DNA of 51,882 bases from JBBDSV01 sp040904785 (lineage in GTDB: Bacteria; Actinomycetota; Nitriliruptoria; Nitriliruptorales; Nitriliruptoraceae): the NCBI GenBank assembly GCA_040904785.1, contig JBBDSV010000015.1, forward strand, positions 1-51,882, given 5' to 3'. This document shows positions 1 through 8,555 of this stretch, piece by piece (the stretch's first letter is position 1; each line of letters begins with the position of its first letter). The notes beneath the pieces were generated by a model that saw only the letters and a program-made list of their open reading frames with translations, was not told where the DNA came from and did not search any database. A program made the position numbers and the translations under genes.

Positions 1-23
1 GGGGCGGGCACATGGCCCGCCCC
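1..23 (-). terminator. Terminator-like hairpin after the opu operon
   Basis: GGGGCGGGC and GCCCGCCCC form a perfect 9-bp G+C stem around the 5-nt loop ACATG, about 57 bp beyond the stop codon of the substrate-binding lipoprotein gene. No gene lies between, so it most likely ends the ABC transporter transcript. The 3' side in the direction of transcription lies outside the window, so a U-tract cannot be checked. The stem is symmetric and could equally serve a convergent unit to the left. Confidence 0.6.
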
Positions 24-59
24 ACACGTTCGTGCTCACGTCAGCCGGTCACACACGTT

Positions 60-73
60 CGACCGGCCGGTCG
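60..73. repeat. 14-bp perfect palindrome
   Basis: CGACCGGCCGGTCG is self-complementary over its full 14 bp. It lies 6 bp past the stop of the binding-protein gene and before the larger hairpin at the window edge. It may add to 3'-end RNA structure or be a protein site. In such GC-rich DNA chance is a real alternative. Confidence 0.35.
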
Positions 74-79
74 CGTCGG

Positions 80-1093
80 TCATGACAGCGAAAGGCCTGT
101 GCCCTCGAGCCATGCCTCCACGATGCCGCGGTTGGCGTCGACCCAGGCACGAGCATTCTCCAGCTCCGAGCCTTCCTCCGAGAGGACCGCAACGGTCATC
201 GCGGAGATCTGGTCGTTGGTGAACTCGAAGTTCTCGAGTGCGGCTGCTGCCTCGGGGTGATCGGTCGAGAAGCCACTGCGCGCGAGCGCGTGGATCTGGT
301 CCGGCTCACCCAAGGCACCCTCTGGGTCCTCGAGATCCTTCAGGTCGTACTGGCCGTACGCGGGGTGCGGCCGCCACAGCGTGACGAGGATCGGCTCCTC
401 GTTCGCGATGGCGTTCTCCAGCTCGGACAGCATCGCCGGAGTCGAGCTCTCGATGAGTTCGTACGAGTCCTCGAGACCGTAGGTCGGCATGACCTCGTCC
501 CGCGAGATTGCCGTCAGACCGGCACCCGGCTCGATTCCTACGATCTGACCGTCGAAGAGGTCCGCATTGTCCGCCAGGTCGGCGAGCGAGTTGACCTCGT
601 CAACGTACGCAGGAACCGTCCAGGTCAGCGGCGCTTCTGCGAGCCACGGACCGAGGTCCTCGACGTCATTGCCGTACTGCTCCATGTACTGGCTGTGCGT
701 GTTCGGCAGCCAGGCATCGAGGAACAGGTCGAGGTCCCCCGAGGCGACACCATCGAAGACGATGCCCGGGTCGAGCTGTTCCTGCTCCACCTCGTATCCA
801 TTGTCCTCGAGGATGACCGTCCACAGGTTCGTGACGGCGATGGCCTCTTCCCACGGCATCCAGCCGATGCTGATCGTTGAGCCTTCACCCACGTTGCCGC
901 CGTCGGCGGGCTCTTCGGGTGCTTCGGGCTCTTCGGTGTCTTCACTCTCTGGCGCGGCCGTGTCCGGCTCTTCGTCAGCGTTGTCTCCGCCACAGGCGGC
1001 GAGCACAAGCGCCGCGGCGAGCATGCCGACCAGCGTGGTCGCGCGCCAGCGGGAACGCGTGCTTCTCAGGAACTTCAAGACGTACCTTTCCAT
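80..1093 (-). CDS. Glycine betaine/proline-type ABC transporter substrate-binding lipoprotein
   Basis: This is the OpuAC/ProX-type extracytoplasmic receptor of a compatible-solute importer, 337 aa from the chosen start. The N-terminus is basic, then hydrophobic, then the lipobox LAAC with Cys near residue 34, so the protein should be diacylated and membrane-anchored. A long acidic, Pro/Glu-rich linker follows. The mature part carries the tryptophan-rich features of the OpuAC fold (WMPWEEA, LDAWLPN, WRPHP), whose aromatic residues form the cation-pi cage for quaternary amines in this family. It is the last gene of an ATPase-permease-receptor operon. An ATG nine codons upstream (1120) is in frame but sits inside an inverted repeat, so the ATG at 1093 is preferred; no strong ribosome site marks either. 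The exact ligand (betaine, proline betaine, choline, carnitine) cannot be told from sequence. Confidence 0.9.
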   Translation of the reverse strand: MERYVLKFLRSTRSRWRATTLVGMLAAALVLAACGGDNADEEPDTAAPESEDTEEPEAPEEPADGGNVGEGSTISIGWMPWEEAIAVTNLWTVILEDNGYEVEQEQLDPGIVFDGVASGDLDLFLDAWLPNTHSQYMEQYGNDVEDLGPWLAEAPLTWTVPAYVDEVNSLADLADNADLFDGQIVGIEPGAGLTAISRDEVMPTYGLEDSYELIESSTPAMLSELENAIANEEPILVTLWRPHPAYGQYDLKDLEDPEGALGEPDQIHALARSGFSTDHPEAAAALENFEFTNDQISAMTVAVLSEEGSELENARAWVDANRGIVEAWLEGTGLSLS

Positions 1094-1108
1094 TCGGGTA
1101 TCCGTCGT

Positions 1109-1132
1109 CCATTTCCGCATCGGGCGGAATGG
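1109..1132 (-). other. Intercistronic inverted repeat before the binding-protein gene
   Basis: CCATTCCGC and GCGGAAATGG pair with one bulge around a 5-nt loop, between the permease stop and the lipoprotein start. Hairpins here often protect or attenuate transcripts so that the receptor and the membrane parts are made in different amounts. That role is inference. Confidence 0.35.
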
Positions 1133-1183
1133 ACATTTCGACCGGACGTCCGCGTGACGGCCGTCCGGAAGTCTGTGGAGTTG

Positions 1184-2173
1184 TCAGGACGTGGCGCCCG
1201 ACGTTGTCGTCGCCGTCGTCGATGTGTCGCCGCCGCCTTCGGCCGGCGTGTCGTCGTCTGCATCGTCGTCCGAGAGGCTCTGCTCATCAGTCGACGCGGG
1301 TCCTTCCTTGCGACGCCCGCGGCCCTCACGACCGAACGCTGCGGTCACGCGGTCGAGGTAGATCGCGAGCGCGACGACGCCGAGACCTCCTTCGATCCCC
1401 ATGCCGATGTCCATGCGGGTGACCGCGCGGACGACTTCGGCTCCCAGCCCGGGTGCACCGCCGAGGCCGGCGATGACGACCATCGACAGCGACAGCATGA
1501 TGACCTGGTTGATGCCGGCGAGGATCGATGCGCGTGCAAGTGGTAGCTGGACGCCCGTGAGCACCTCACGGGGGCGTGCACCGAACGCATGTGCCGCCTC
1601 GACGACCTCGGCGTCGACCTGCCGAATGCCGAGCTCGGTGAGTCGCACCGCAGGCGGCATGGCGAAGATCAGCGCGGACATCACGCCGGGGACGCGGCCG
1701 ATGCGGAAGAAGAACACCGCGAGCAGCAGATAGACGAACGATGGCATCGTCTGCATGAAGTCGAGAATCGGCTTGATCGTCGTGCTGACGCGCTCGTTGC
1801 GTGCCGCGAGGATGCCCAGCGGAACACCGATGATCACCGCAAGAACGGTCGCCACGAATACGAGCGCCAGCGTCTGCATCGCGAACGCGAACATGCCCAT
1901 CGCGTCGACGAGCAGGAACGCCACGATCGTGAAGACCGGCAGCCCCCACGACCGCGTAGCGACAAGCGCGATCCCGGCGAACACGGCGGTCATGATCAGC
2001 GGCGAGGGCGTGATCAACGCGAGTTCGGTGTAGTCGACGATCCCGCCGACGATGAACCGGATCGCGCTGAAGAGCCAGTCGAACGTGTCGATGACCCAAC
2101 GGACACCGGTGTCTGCCGCGTCGCCGAGCGGAAGTTCGACGTTCAGGGCCTGGGCAAGCAGTGGATTAAGCAT
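1184..2173 (-). CDS. Glycine betaine/proline-type ABC transporter permease
   Basis: Inner-membrane channel subunit of the ProW/OpuAB family, 329 aa, with about six hydrophobic segments between residues 30 and 270. The EAA-type loop that contacts the ATPase is visible as VEAAHAFGARPREVLTGVQL, followed by the usual LPLARASILAGINQ. The first 30 residues are predicted outside or amphipathic. After the last membrane segment there is an unusual hydrophilic tail of about 50 residues, basic then rich in Asp, Ser and Thr, that is not part of the conserved domain. The start overlaps the ATPase stop by 8 nt, which points to translational coupling. Together with the ATPase and the lipoprotein it forms one importer for osmoprotectants. 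Confidence 0.9.
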   Translation of the reverse strand: MLNPLLAQALNVELPLGDAADTGVRWVIDTFDWLFSAIRFIVGGIVDYTELALITPSPLIMTAVFAGIALVATRSWGLPVFTIVAFLLVDAMGMFAFAMQTLALVFVATVLAVIIGVPLGILAARNERVSTTIKPILDFMQTMPSFVYLLLAVFFFRIGRVPGVMSALIFAMPPAVRLTELGIRQVDAEVVEAAHAFGARPREVLTGVQLPLARASILAGINQVIMLSLSMVVIAGLGGAPGLGAEVVRAVTRMDIGMGIEGGLGVVALAIYLDRVTAAFGREGRGRRKEGPASTDEQSLSDDDADDDTPAEGGGDTSTTATTTSGATS

Positions 2174-3362
2174 CGACTTCCGCCTCCTCGTTCGACAGTG
2201 CGGCGAGCAAGTGGGCGCGAGGCACGACGCCGAAGAGCTTGCCGGTCTCGTCGGTCACGGCGATCGGCACGGTGTGGTGCGCTGCCAGACCGGCGAGCTC
2301 CGACAACAGCGTGTCGTGCTGCGCCGAGGCGTAATCCTCGATCAGCAGATTCTCGATGGTCGTCGCGCCCGATCGCAGCCCGGCGGCGAGCCGGTCATCG
2401 CGGGCGACGCCGAGGACGCGGCCTTCGGAATCGAGCACGTAGACCCCGTTGAACTCTTGTTCATCGAGCCAGTCGAGCACTTCGCGCGGCGAATCCTTGG
2501 GCGAGAACGTGCGGCGGGGTTTGCGCATCGCATGCACCGCCGTGAGAACGCGCGAACGGTCAACGTCCGACACGAAGTCGGCGACGTACTGGTTCGCGGG
2601 GTTGTCGATGATCTCGGCGCCCGTGCCGACCTGCACGACGCGGCCGTCCTTGAGCACGCAGATGCGATCACCGAGGCGCATTGCCTCGTTGAGGTCGTGC
2701 GTGATGAAGACGATCGTGCGGTTGAGCTCTGCCTGCAGTTCGGCGAGCAGGTCCTGCATGTCGCGCCGAATCAGGGGATCGAGCGCGCTGAAGGGCTCGT
2801 CCATGAGCAGGATGTCGGCTTCGGTCGCCAGGCCGCGCGCCAAGCCCACGCGCTGCTGCATGCCGCCGGACAGTTCGTGGGGGTAGGCGTCGACGCGATC
2901 GCCGAGGCCGACGGTGTCGAGTGCGTGCAGGGCACGTTCACGCGCCTCGTCCTCGTCGATGCCCTGGACCTTGAGGCCATAGGCAGCATTCTCGCCCACG
3001 GTGCGGTGGGGAAAGAGCGCGAAGTGCTGGAAGACCATGGAAAGCTTGCGTTGACGCATCGAACGGAGCTCTGCCGGGCTGAGCTGGTCGATGCGTTCGC
3101 CGTCGAGTTCGACCGTGCCCGCGGTCGGCTCGATAAGGCGATTGAGCATGCGGATGACCGTCGATTTTCCGGATCCGGACAGCCCCATCACGACGAACAG
3201 TTCGCCCTCGTCGATGTCGAGGTCGACTTCGGCGACCGCGAGGAGCTGGCCGGTGCGCTCAAGAATGTCGGAACGGGACATGCCCTGTTCCATGAGTTCG
3301 AGCGCCCGGCGTGGATGCGGACCGAACACTTTGGTGAGCCCGCGAACACGCAACTTCGGCAT
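2166..3362 (-). CDS. Glycine betaine/proline-type ABC transporter ATP-binding protein with CBS pair
   Basis: ProV/OpuAA-type ATPase of 398 aa that drives solute import. Visible motifs are Walker A GLSGSGKST (about residues 60-68), the signature LSGGMQQR (about 164-171), Walker B ILLMDEP (about 184-190) and the switch His in VFITHDLNEA. The segment before Walker A carries the extra helix typical of this family (ALELMEQGMSRSDILERTG). The last 130 residues form two CBS motifs, which in OpuA sense ionic strength or cyclic-di-AMP. The ATG at 3362 is preferred over an in-frame TTG at 3368, because AAGG lies 6 nt upstream of the ATG. First gene of the three-gene operon, with a candidate promoter at 3471-3499. 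Confidence 0.92.
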   Translation of the reverse strand: MPKLRVRGLTKVFGPHPRRALELMEQGMSRSDILERTGQLLAVAEVDLDIDEGELFVVMGLSGSGKSTVIRMLNRLIEPTAGTVELDGERIDQLSPAELRSMRQRKLSMVFQHFALFPHRTVGENAAYGLKVQGIDEDEARERALHALDTVGLGDRVDAYPHELSGGMQQRVGLARGLATEADILLMDEPFSALDPLIRRDMQDLLAELQAELNRTIVFITHDLNEAMRLGDRICVLKDGRVVQVGTGAEIIDNPANQYVADFVSDVDRSRVLTAVHAMRKPRRTFSPKDSPREVLDWLDEQEFNGVYVLDSEGRVLGVARDDRLAAGLRSGATTIENLLIEDYASAQHDTLLSELAGLAAHHTVPIAVTDETGKLFGVVPRAHLLAALSNEEAEVDA

Positions 3363-3470
3363 CAACAACCTTGGGTCGGGAGCAGATCAGGACACGCGCT
3401 GGCTCGAGACGAAGAACCCCCGGTGTCTCGAAACCAGGCCTACGCATCTCGTAGTAGCCCGTCATTGCCC

Positions 3471-3499
3471 ACCGTAGGGTGGTCGCCTGCCCATTGCAA
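3471..3499 (-). promoter_or_regulatory. Candidate promoter of the opu operon
   Basis: Reading leftward, TTGCAA (3494-3499) and TACGGT (3471-3476) are separated by 17 bp, a fair SigA-type match. The -10 box sits in a 15-bp inverted repeat, CCCACC-GTA-GGGTGG (3468-3482), which could be an operator. A second small inverted repeat, CTACG-catct-CGTAG, lies at 3440-3454. Assigned by eye. Confidence 0.4.
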
Positions 3500-3520
3500 A
3501 CGAGGATGACACCGGCGCGC

Positions 3521-4342
3521 TCAGGTCCGCACGGAATTCTCGACCCCTGCGCGCAACTCGCGCACGAGTGTGCGAACACGCTCGGGAGCGGAATCGGGCA
3601 AACCTTGCGCGATCGCATCGACGATCGCCGATCCGACGATGACCCCATCCGCGTATCCGGCGACTTCCGCTGCTGAAGCGCGATCCTTGACCCCGATACC
3701 GACGGCGACGGGAAGATCGGTGTGCGTCCGCACACGTGCGACGAGATCTCGGGTGACGTCTCCGGCGACGCGTTGCACACCGGTGACCCCCAGCAGCCCT
3801 GTCGCGTACACCCATCCGGATGACGCCGCACCGATCGACGCGAGCCGTTCGTCGGTTGACACCGACGACGCGAGAAAGATGGTCGCCAGGCCTGCACCTT
3901 GGGCCGCTGCACGCCACGCATCGGCTTCTTCGACGGGAAGGTCAGGGAGGATCACACCGTCGACGCCCGCCTGTGCACATTCCTCGGCGAACCGGGTGTA
4001 CCCGCGGGTGTCGGCGATCGTCACGTACGTCATGACGACGATGGGCACGTCCACGTCGAGCGACGCGATGAGCTCGAGTTGGTCGGCGACGCGCACACCG
4101 GCATTGAGGACGCGCTGATTGGCCGACTGGATGATGGGGCCGTCCATCATGGGGTCGGAGAATGGAATGCCGACCTCCAGCACGTCGGCGCCTGCTTCGA
4201 CGGCTGCGGCGAAGCACGCACGCGAGACGTTGGCGTCGGGAAAGGTGCCCGTGAGATAGGCAATGAGCGCCGCGCGACCCTGCTGATCAGCGGCGTCGAA
4301 CGCGGCAGCAATCTGCGCCGCTCCCCGGGTCGCGGCCGTCAT
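3521..4342 (-). CDS. trpA: Tryptophan synthase alpha chain
   Basis: Cleaves indole-3-glycerol phosphate to indole and glyceraldehyde 3-phosphate and passes indole to TrpB through the tunnel of the alpha2beta2 complex. The TIM-barrel protein has 273 aa, normal for the family. The catalytic Glu lies in EVGIPFSDP (E56) and the catalytic Asp a few residues later (D67). The phosphate-binding glycines are near the C-terminus (AVGIGVKDRA, ADGVIVGSAI). The start codon overlaps the trpB stop by 4 nt, as expected for subunits made in equal amounts. It is the last trp gene. The 150 bp beyond it holds the opu promoter but no clear terminator. Confidence 0.97.
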   Translation of the reverse strand: MTAATRGAAQIAAAFDAADQQGRAALIAYLTGTFPDANVSRACFAAAVEAGADVLEVGIPFSDPMMDGPIIQSANQRVLNAGVRVADQLELIASLDVDVPIVVMTYVTIADTRGYTRFAEECAQAGVDGVILPDLPVEEADAWRAAAQGAGLATIFLASSVSTDERLASIGAASSGWVYATGLLGVTGVQRVAGDVTRDLVARVRTHTDLPVAVGIGVKDRASAAEVAGYADGVIVGSAIVDAIAQGLPDSAPERVRTLVRELRAGVENSVRT

Positions 4343-5586
4343 GACGACTCCGGCGGCGCATCGGCGAACGCGCGATCGACGCCGACATCCCAGCCGGCGA
4401 CCTCGACGACTTCGTCGACGTCCTTGTCGCCACGTCCCGACATCGTCACCACGACCCGTGCAGAGCTGTCGAACAGTTCCTCACGGTGAGCAAGCAACCA
4501 ACCGACGGCGTGGGCCGGCTCCAACGCGGGAATGATCCCCTCGAGCTCACACGTCGCGCGGAATCCGCGGAGCGCTTCGTCATCGGTTGCGCTGACATAC
4601 GTCGCGCGACCGGTTGATGCGAGCCAGGCATGTTCCGGGCCCACGCCGGGATAGTCGAGGCCGGCCGACACCGAATGCGCCGGCCGCACCTGGCCATCGT
4701 CGTCGACCAGCACGATCGAGCGCGATCCATGCAGGACGGCCTGGCGTCCTTCAGTGATCGTGGCCGCCGAACGGCCGGATCCGACACCCTCACCCGCGGC
4801 CTCGACGCCGATGAGGCGGACCGCCGGGATGCCGATCCATTCGGCGAACGACCCGATCGCGTTCGATCCTCCGCCGACGCAGGCGATGATGGCGTCCGGC
4901 TGGCCGCCCGCCTGGTCGGCGAACTGGTGGACGACTTCGCCCGAGATGACTCGCTGCAGCTCACGGACGATCGTCGGGAATGGATGCGGACCCATCGCCG
5001 ATCCGATGAGGTAGTGCGTCGAGTCGGCGTTCGTCACCCAGTCGCGCATCGCCTCGTTGATCGCGTCCTTGAGCGTCTGGGTCCCGCTCGTCACCGGCAC
5101 GACTTGCGCACCGAGCAGCTGCATCCGCACGACATTCAGTCGTTGGCGCCGACAGTCCTCGGCCCCCATGTAGACGGTGCAGTCCAGTCCGAACAGTGCG
5201 GCAGCCGTCGCCGTCGCCACGCCATGCTGCCCTGCGCCCGTCTCGGCGATGATGCGTGGCTTACCCATACGACGTGCGAGCAGCGCCTGTCCCACGACGT
5301 TGTTGAGCTTGTGTGACCCGGTGTGCGCCAAGTCTTCGCGCTTGAGCCAAACGTCACAACCGACGGCTGCAGACAGTCGCTCCGCGTGATAGAGCGGCGT
5401 CGGCCGGCCACCGTAGTTGCGGCGCAATTCGTCGAGTTCATGGGTGAACGTCGGGTCCTCCCGCGCGACATCCCAGGCTGCCGACAGCTCGGCGAGCGCC
5501 CCGGAGAGCGCTTCTGGCACGAATTGTCCTCCGAAGGCACCGAAGTACCCCGGGCGATCAACTTCCGACGCCGCAACATCGCTCAT
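4339..5586 (-). CDS. trpB: Tryptophan synthase beta chain
   Basis: PLP enzyme that condenses indole with L-serine to give L-tryptophan. The 415-aa length is normal. The PLP lysine lies in HTGSHKLNN (K93), and the glycine loop that holds the cofactor phosphate is CVGGGSNAIG (about residue 235). It is a TrpB1-type sequence (partner of TrpA), shown by the N-terminal GYFGAFGGQFVPE and the adjacent trpA. It overlaps trpC by 4 nt upstream and trpA by 4 nt downstream, so the three genes form one translationally coupled unit. Confidence 0.97.
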   Translation of the reverse strand: MSDVAASEVDRPGYFGAFGGQFVPEALSGALAELSAAWDVAREDPTFTHELDELRRNYGGRPTPLYHAERLSAAVGCDVWLKREDLAHTGSHKLNNVVGQALLARRMGKPRIIAETGAGQHGVATATAAALFGLDCTVYMGAEDCRRQRLNVVRMQLLGAQVVPVTSGTQTLKDAINEAMRDWVTNADSTHYLIGSAMGPHPFPTIVRELQRVISGEVVHQFADQAGGQPDAIIACVGGGSNAIGSFAEWIGIPAVRLIGVEAAGEGVGSGRSAATITEGRQAVLHGSRSIVLVDDDGQVRPAHSVSAGLDYPGVGPEHAWLASTGRATYVSATDDEALRGFRATCELEGIIPALEPAHAVGWLLAHREELFDSSARVVVTMSGRGDKDVDEVVEVAGWDVGVDRAFADAPPESS

Positions 5587-6407
5587 CTCTGTGCCACTCG
5601 TCGTGATCCGACGTGCCCGCCGACGCCCCTTCCCGCCGCCACCAGGGCAGCAAGCGCGCTGCCGGCATCCGGTGCGGTGACGAGCGATTCGCCGACCAGG
5701 ACCGCGCCTGCGCCGAGACTCGCGTATCTGCGAACGTCGTCGGCATCGCGAACACCGGATTCGGCGACAGCGACGACGCCCTCGGCGATCAGCGGACGCA
5801 GGCGGGCGAACGCATCGCGATCGATGGCAAACGTGTGCAGGTCGCGCGCGTTGATGCCGATGACCTTCGCGCCGGCGCGCTGCGCACGTGCGAGCTCGCC
5901 TTCATTGTGCACTTCGACCAGCGTCGCCAGACCTGCCTCGTCGGCGGTCGCCGCGAGTTCATTGAGTGTCTCGTCGTCAAGCGCCGCCACGATTAACAGC
6001 ACCGCTGCCGCGCCGTGCAGGCGCGCTTCCCAGACCTGGTACGGATCGACGATGAAGTCCTTGCGCAGCGTCGGCACACCGAGCGACGCGACAGATGCGA
6101 GGTCGTCAAGCGAACCGAGGAATTGCGCCGGTTCGGTCAGCACCGAGATCGCTGCTGCGCCCGCGTCGCGATAGCGCTCTCCAAGCGCTCGCGCGTCGAC
6201 GTCGGGAGCCAGCCGACCCTTCGACGGCGAGGCCCGCTTGATCTCGGCGATCACGGCGACGTGCGGACCACGCAGCGCGTCGAAGAACGACGGCGGCGAC
6301 GCGACGGCCCGGGCGGCGTCCGCGAGTGCGTCAAGCGGAACGCGAACACGTGCGTCCGCAACACGTCGTCGTGCGCCGTCGAGCAACGCGTCGAGATAGT
6401 CAGGCAC
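5583..6407 (-). CDS. trpC: Indole-3-glycerol phosphate synthase
   Basis: Closes the indole ring: converts CdRP (the product of TrpF) to indole-3-glycerol phosphate with loss of CO2 and water. The 274-aa single-domain barrel shows the catalytic lysine motif AEIKRASPSKG, the second lysine in LRKDFIVDPYQV, the Glu in LVEVHNEGE and the phosphate loop LVGESLVT. It is not fused to TrpF. The start is GTG with the purine-rich GGGGAGAGGT just upstream. An 84-bp gap separates it from trpE. That gap lacks runs of Trp codons, so it does not encode a classical leader peptide. Confidence 0.96.
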   Translation of the reverse strand: MPDYLDALLDGARRRVADARVRVPLDALADAARAVASPPSFFDALRGPHVAVIAEIKRASPSKGRLAPDVDARALGERYRDAGAAAISVLTEPAQFLGSLDDLASVASLGVPTLRKDFIVDPYQVWEARLHGAAAVLLIVAALDDETLNELAATADEAGLATLVEVHNEGELARAQRAGAKVIGINARDLHTFAIDRDAFARLRPLIAEGVVAVAESGVRDADDVRRYASLGAGAVLVGESLVTAPDAGSALAALVAAGRGVGGHVGSRRVAQR

Positions 6408-6491
6408 ACCTCTCCCCTCGACTCGTGAGTACCGCGAGACCTGGGCAGCATCGCCGCGTGATCGCCAAGGTACGGCCTCCCCGCAGACCGA

Positions 6492-8006
6492 TCACGCCGG
6501 GCCGAGGGCTTCGGCAGCATGAATCGCGGCGATGACGGCATCAGCTTTGCTCCGGGTTTCACGCTCCTCGAACCGTGGAACCGAGTCGGCGACGATGCCG
6601 GCACCCGCCTGCACGTACGCAGTGCCCTCCCGCACGATGACGGTGCGGATGGTGATGCACGTGTCCACGTTGCCTGCGAAGTCGACGTAGCCGACCGCTC
6701 CGGCGTAGGGGCCGCGGCGCGTCGGCTCCAATTCGTCGATGATCTCCATCGCGCGCACCTTCGGTGCACCCGAGACGGTTCCCGCGGGGAACACAGCACG
6801 CAAGACATCAACCGGACCGAGATCCGCCCGCAACGTGCCACTCACCGCGCTCGTCAAGTGCATGACGTGACTGAAGCGTTCGACCCGCATCATCGCGTCG
6901 ACCGTTACCGACCCCACGTCGCAGACACGGCCGAGATCGTTGCGTGCGAGGTCGACCAGCATGACGTGCTCGGCCCGTTCCTTCTCATCGGCAAGCAGTT
7001 CGTCAGCTCGCCGTGCGTCCTCCTCGGGATCCGGACTCCGCCGGCGGGTCCCCGCAATCGGCCACGTCTCGACGTGGCGATCGTTCACTTGGACCAGCGC
7101 CTCAGGTGACGACCCGACGATCTGTGCGTCCTCCAAGTCGAGCAAGTAGAGGTACGGAGACGGATTGATGACGCGGAGCACGCGATAGATGTCCAGTGCA
7201 CTCGCCTGCGTGGGGAGTTCGAATCGCTGGCTGACCACAGTCTGGAAGGTGTCACCTGCACGGATGTACGCCTTGATGGCGTCGACCATCGCTTCATATT
7301 CGCCTGCGGAGAGATTCGACGGCGCGGCAGAACCGCCAGCGTCAACGGCCGGTGGGGCAACCATCGGCATGGCCGCCAGTGGGGTTGCCACCCGCGCAAC
7401 GATCGACTCGAGTGCCGTCACCGCCGCGTCGTAGGTCGCGTCGAGCTCTTCGTCGGCGACGTCGGCAACAACGACATTCGTGACGACCGTCATGACCTGG
7501 CGCAGATGATCAAGCGCAACGACGTGGCGGGGAAAAAGCATGACGAGGTCATCGAGTTCAAGGTCGTCGCGTCCGCTGGCCGGAATCCGCGTTTCGACCT
7601 CACGCACGGCGTCATAGCCGATGTAGCCGACGGCACCGCCGTGCAACGGAATCCCTGTGACCGGTGGTGCACGGAATGCGTCGACGGCACGCGCCAGCGC
7701 ATCGAATGCGCCGTCGGCGTTCGCGACGCCGGGCGGCGGAGTCCCGACCCACCGGACGGCACCGTCGCGGCCGTGGAGTTGCAGGAACGGGTCGACACCG
7801 ACGAACGAGAATCGTCCCCACCGCTCGCCATGCTCGGCAGACTCGAGCAGAAAGCTCGGTCCGTCACCGCGCAGCTTCGCGTACACACTCAGCGGCGTGT
7901 CCATGTCCGCGAGCAACTCGCGCCGCACAGGAACGACTCCGTTTTCGCGTGCGAGCGTGCGAAACTCTTCTCGCGAGGGTTGGATCTCGCCCGCCGCCCC
8001 GGTCAT
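6492..8006 (-). CDS. trpE: Anthranilate synthase component I
   Basis: Makes anthranilate from chorismate using ammonia supplied by TrpG, the committed step of tryptophan synthesis. The chosen ATG gives 504 aa; the open frame extends further upstream but would run through hisI. The tryptophan feedback site is visible as FLLESAEHGERWGRFSFVG. The chorismate-binding half carries PIAGTRRR, DLARNDLGRV and PAGTVSGAPKVRAMEIIDEL. These favour TrpE over PabB or isochorismate synthase, as does its place beside trpCBA. One base separates its start from the hisI stop. No trpG or trpD is present in the window, so the glutaminase subunit is encoded elsewhere. Confidence 0.95.
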   Translation of the reverse strand: MTGAAGEIQPSREEFRTLARENGVVPVRRELLADMDTPLSVYAKLRGDGPSFLLESAEHGERWGRFSFVGVDPFLQLHGRDGAVRWVGTPPPGVANADGAFDALARAVDAFRAPPVTGIPLHGGAVGYIGYDAVREVETRIPASGRDDLELDDLVMLFPRHVVALDHLRQVMTVVTNVVVADVADEELDATYDAAVTALESIVARVATPLAAMPMVAPPAVDAGGSAAPSNLSAGEYEAMVDAIKAYIRAGDTFQTVVSQRFELPTQASALDIYRVLRVINPSPYLYLLDLEDAQIVGSSPEALVQVNDRHVETWPIAGTRRRSPDPEEDARRADELLADEKERAEHVMLVDLARNDLGRVCDVGSVTVDAMMRVERFSHVMHLTSAVSGTLRADLGPVDVLRAVFPAGTVSGAPKVRAMEIIDELEPTRRGPYAGAVGYVDFAGNVDTCITIRTVIVREGTAYVQAGAGIVADSVPRFEERETRSKADAVIAAIHAAEALGPA

Positions 8007-8007
8007 A

Positions 8008-8391
8008 TCAGGCCCCCTGACCGCGCGTTGGCGATGATTCGGCCGTCGCAAGCGGGCGAGAGAAGCACGATCGCGTACCCGTGTGGCACGCCACACCATC
8101 GCCCTGCTGGTCGACGCGAACGAGGAGCGCGTCGCCGTCGCAGTCAACGAGGATTTCCACGAGCCGCTGGGTGTTCCCCGACGTCTCGCCCTTGTGCCAT
8201 AGCTGCTGGCGCGACCTGCTGAAGAACACCGTTTCGCCGCACTCCAGCGTCTGCGCCAGCGCATCAGCGTTCATCCAGGCCAGCATCAACACCTCGTCGG
8301 TGTCGTGCTGCACGACGATCGCGGCGACGAGCCCGTCGTCGTCGAATCGCAACTGGCGTCGCAGTACGTCGTCGAGCTTCCGCGCAGACAC
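8008..8391 (-). CDS. hisI: Phosphoribosyl-AMP cyclohydrolase
   Basis: Opens the purine ring of PR-AMP, the third step of histidine synthesis. The protein is 127 aa and monofunctional (no HisE domain). The core AWMNADALAQTLECGETVFFSRSR and the C-terminal zinc site with VDCDGDAL and ACHTGTRSCF are clear. The start is GTG at 8391, chosen because GGGGAGGA lies a few bases upstream; longer frames have no family similarity. It leads the hisI-trpE-trpC-trpB-trpA run and is separated from the other his genes by an opposite-strand gene. Pairing hisI with trpE is common in actinobacteria. Confidence 0.95.
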   Translation of the reverse strand: MSARKLDDVLRRQLRFDDDGLVAAIVVQHDTDEVLMLAWMNADALAQTLECGETVFFSRSRQQLWHKGETSGNTQRLVEILVDCDGDALLVRVDQQGDGVACHTGTRSCFSRPLATAESSPTRGQGA

Positions 8392-8555
8392 GATTCCTCC
8401 CCGCACCGGCGATTCGACACCCGCAAACGTGCGTTCGGAGAGCGTAACCGGTTGGTGCGCCTCGCCCTGTCGCCAGACGTGGTCTACCGTCGCGGTCACA
8501 CGACGTCGCAGCACCGAGCGGTGTGCGACTGACCGCCATCGACAAGGACGCGACC
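8392..8555. promoter_or_regulatory. Divergent intergenic region, hisI and DUF2510 gene
   Basis: These 164 bp must hold both the leftward promoter of hisI-trp and the rightward promoter of the DUF2510 gene. TANNNT boxes occur on both strands (a rightward TACCGT and a leftward TACGCT), but neither has a good -35 at 16-18 bp, so I do not name exact promoters. No leader peptide with Trp or His runs is visible. Confidence 0.4.

Noticed and set aside
2052..3509. 485-codon plus-strand frame opposite the ABC ATPase gene
   Set aside because: Composition mirrors the coding strand and no motif is present; the opposite strand encodes a full Walker A, signature and Walker B.
6408..6491. Tryptophan attenuator in the trpE-trpC gap
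   Set aside because: No small frame with consecutive Trp codons and no competing hairpins were found.
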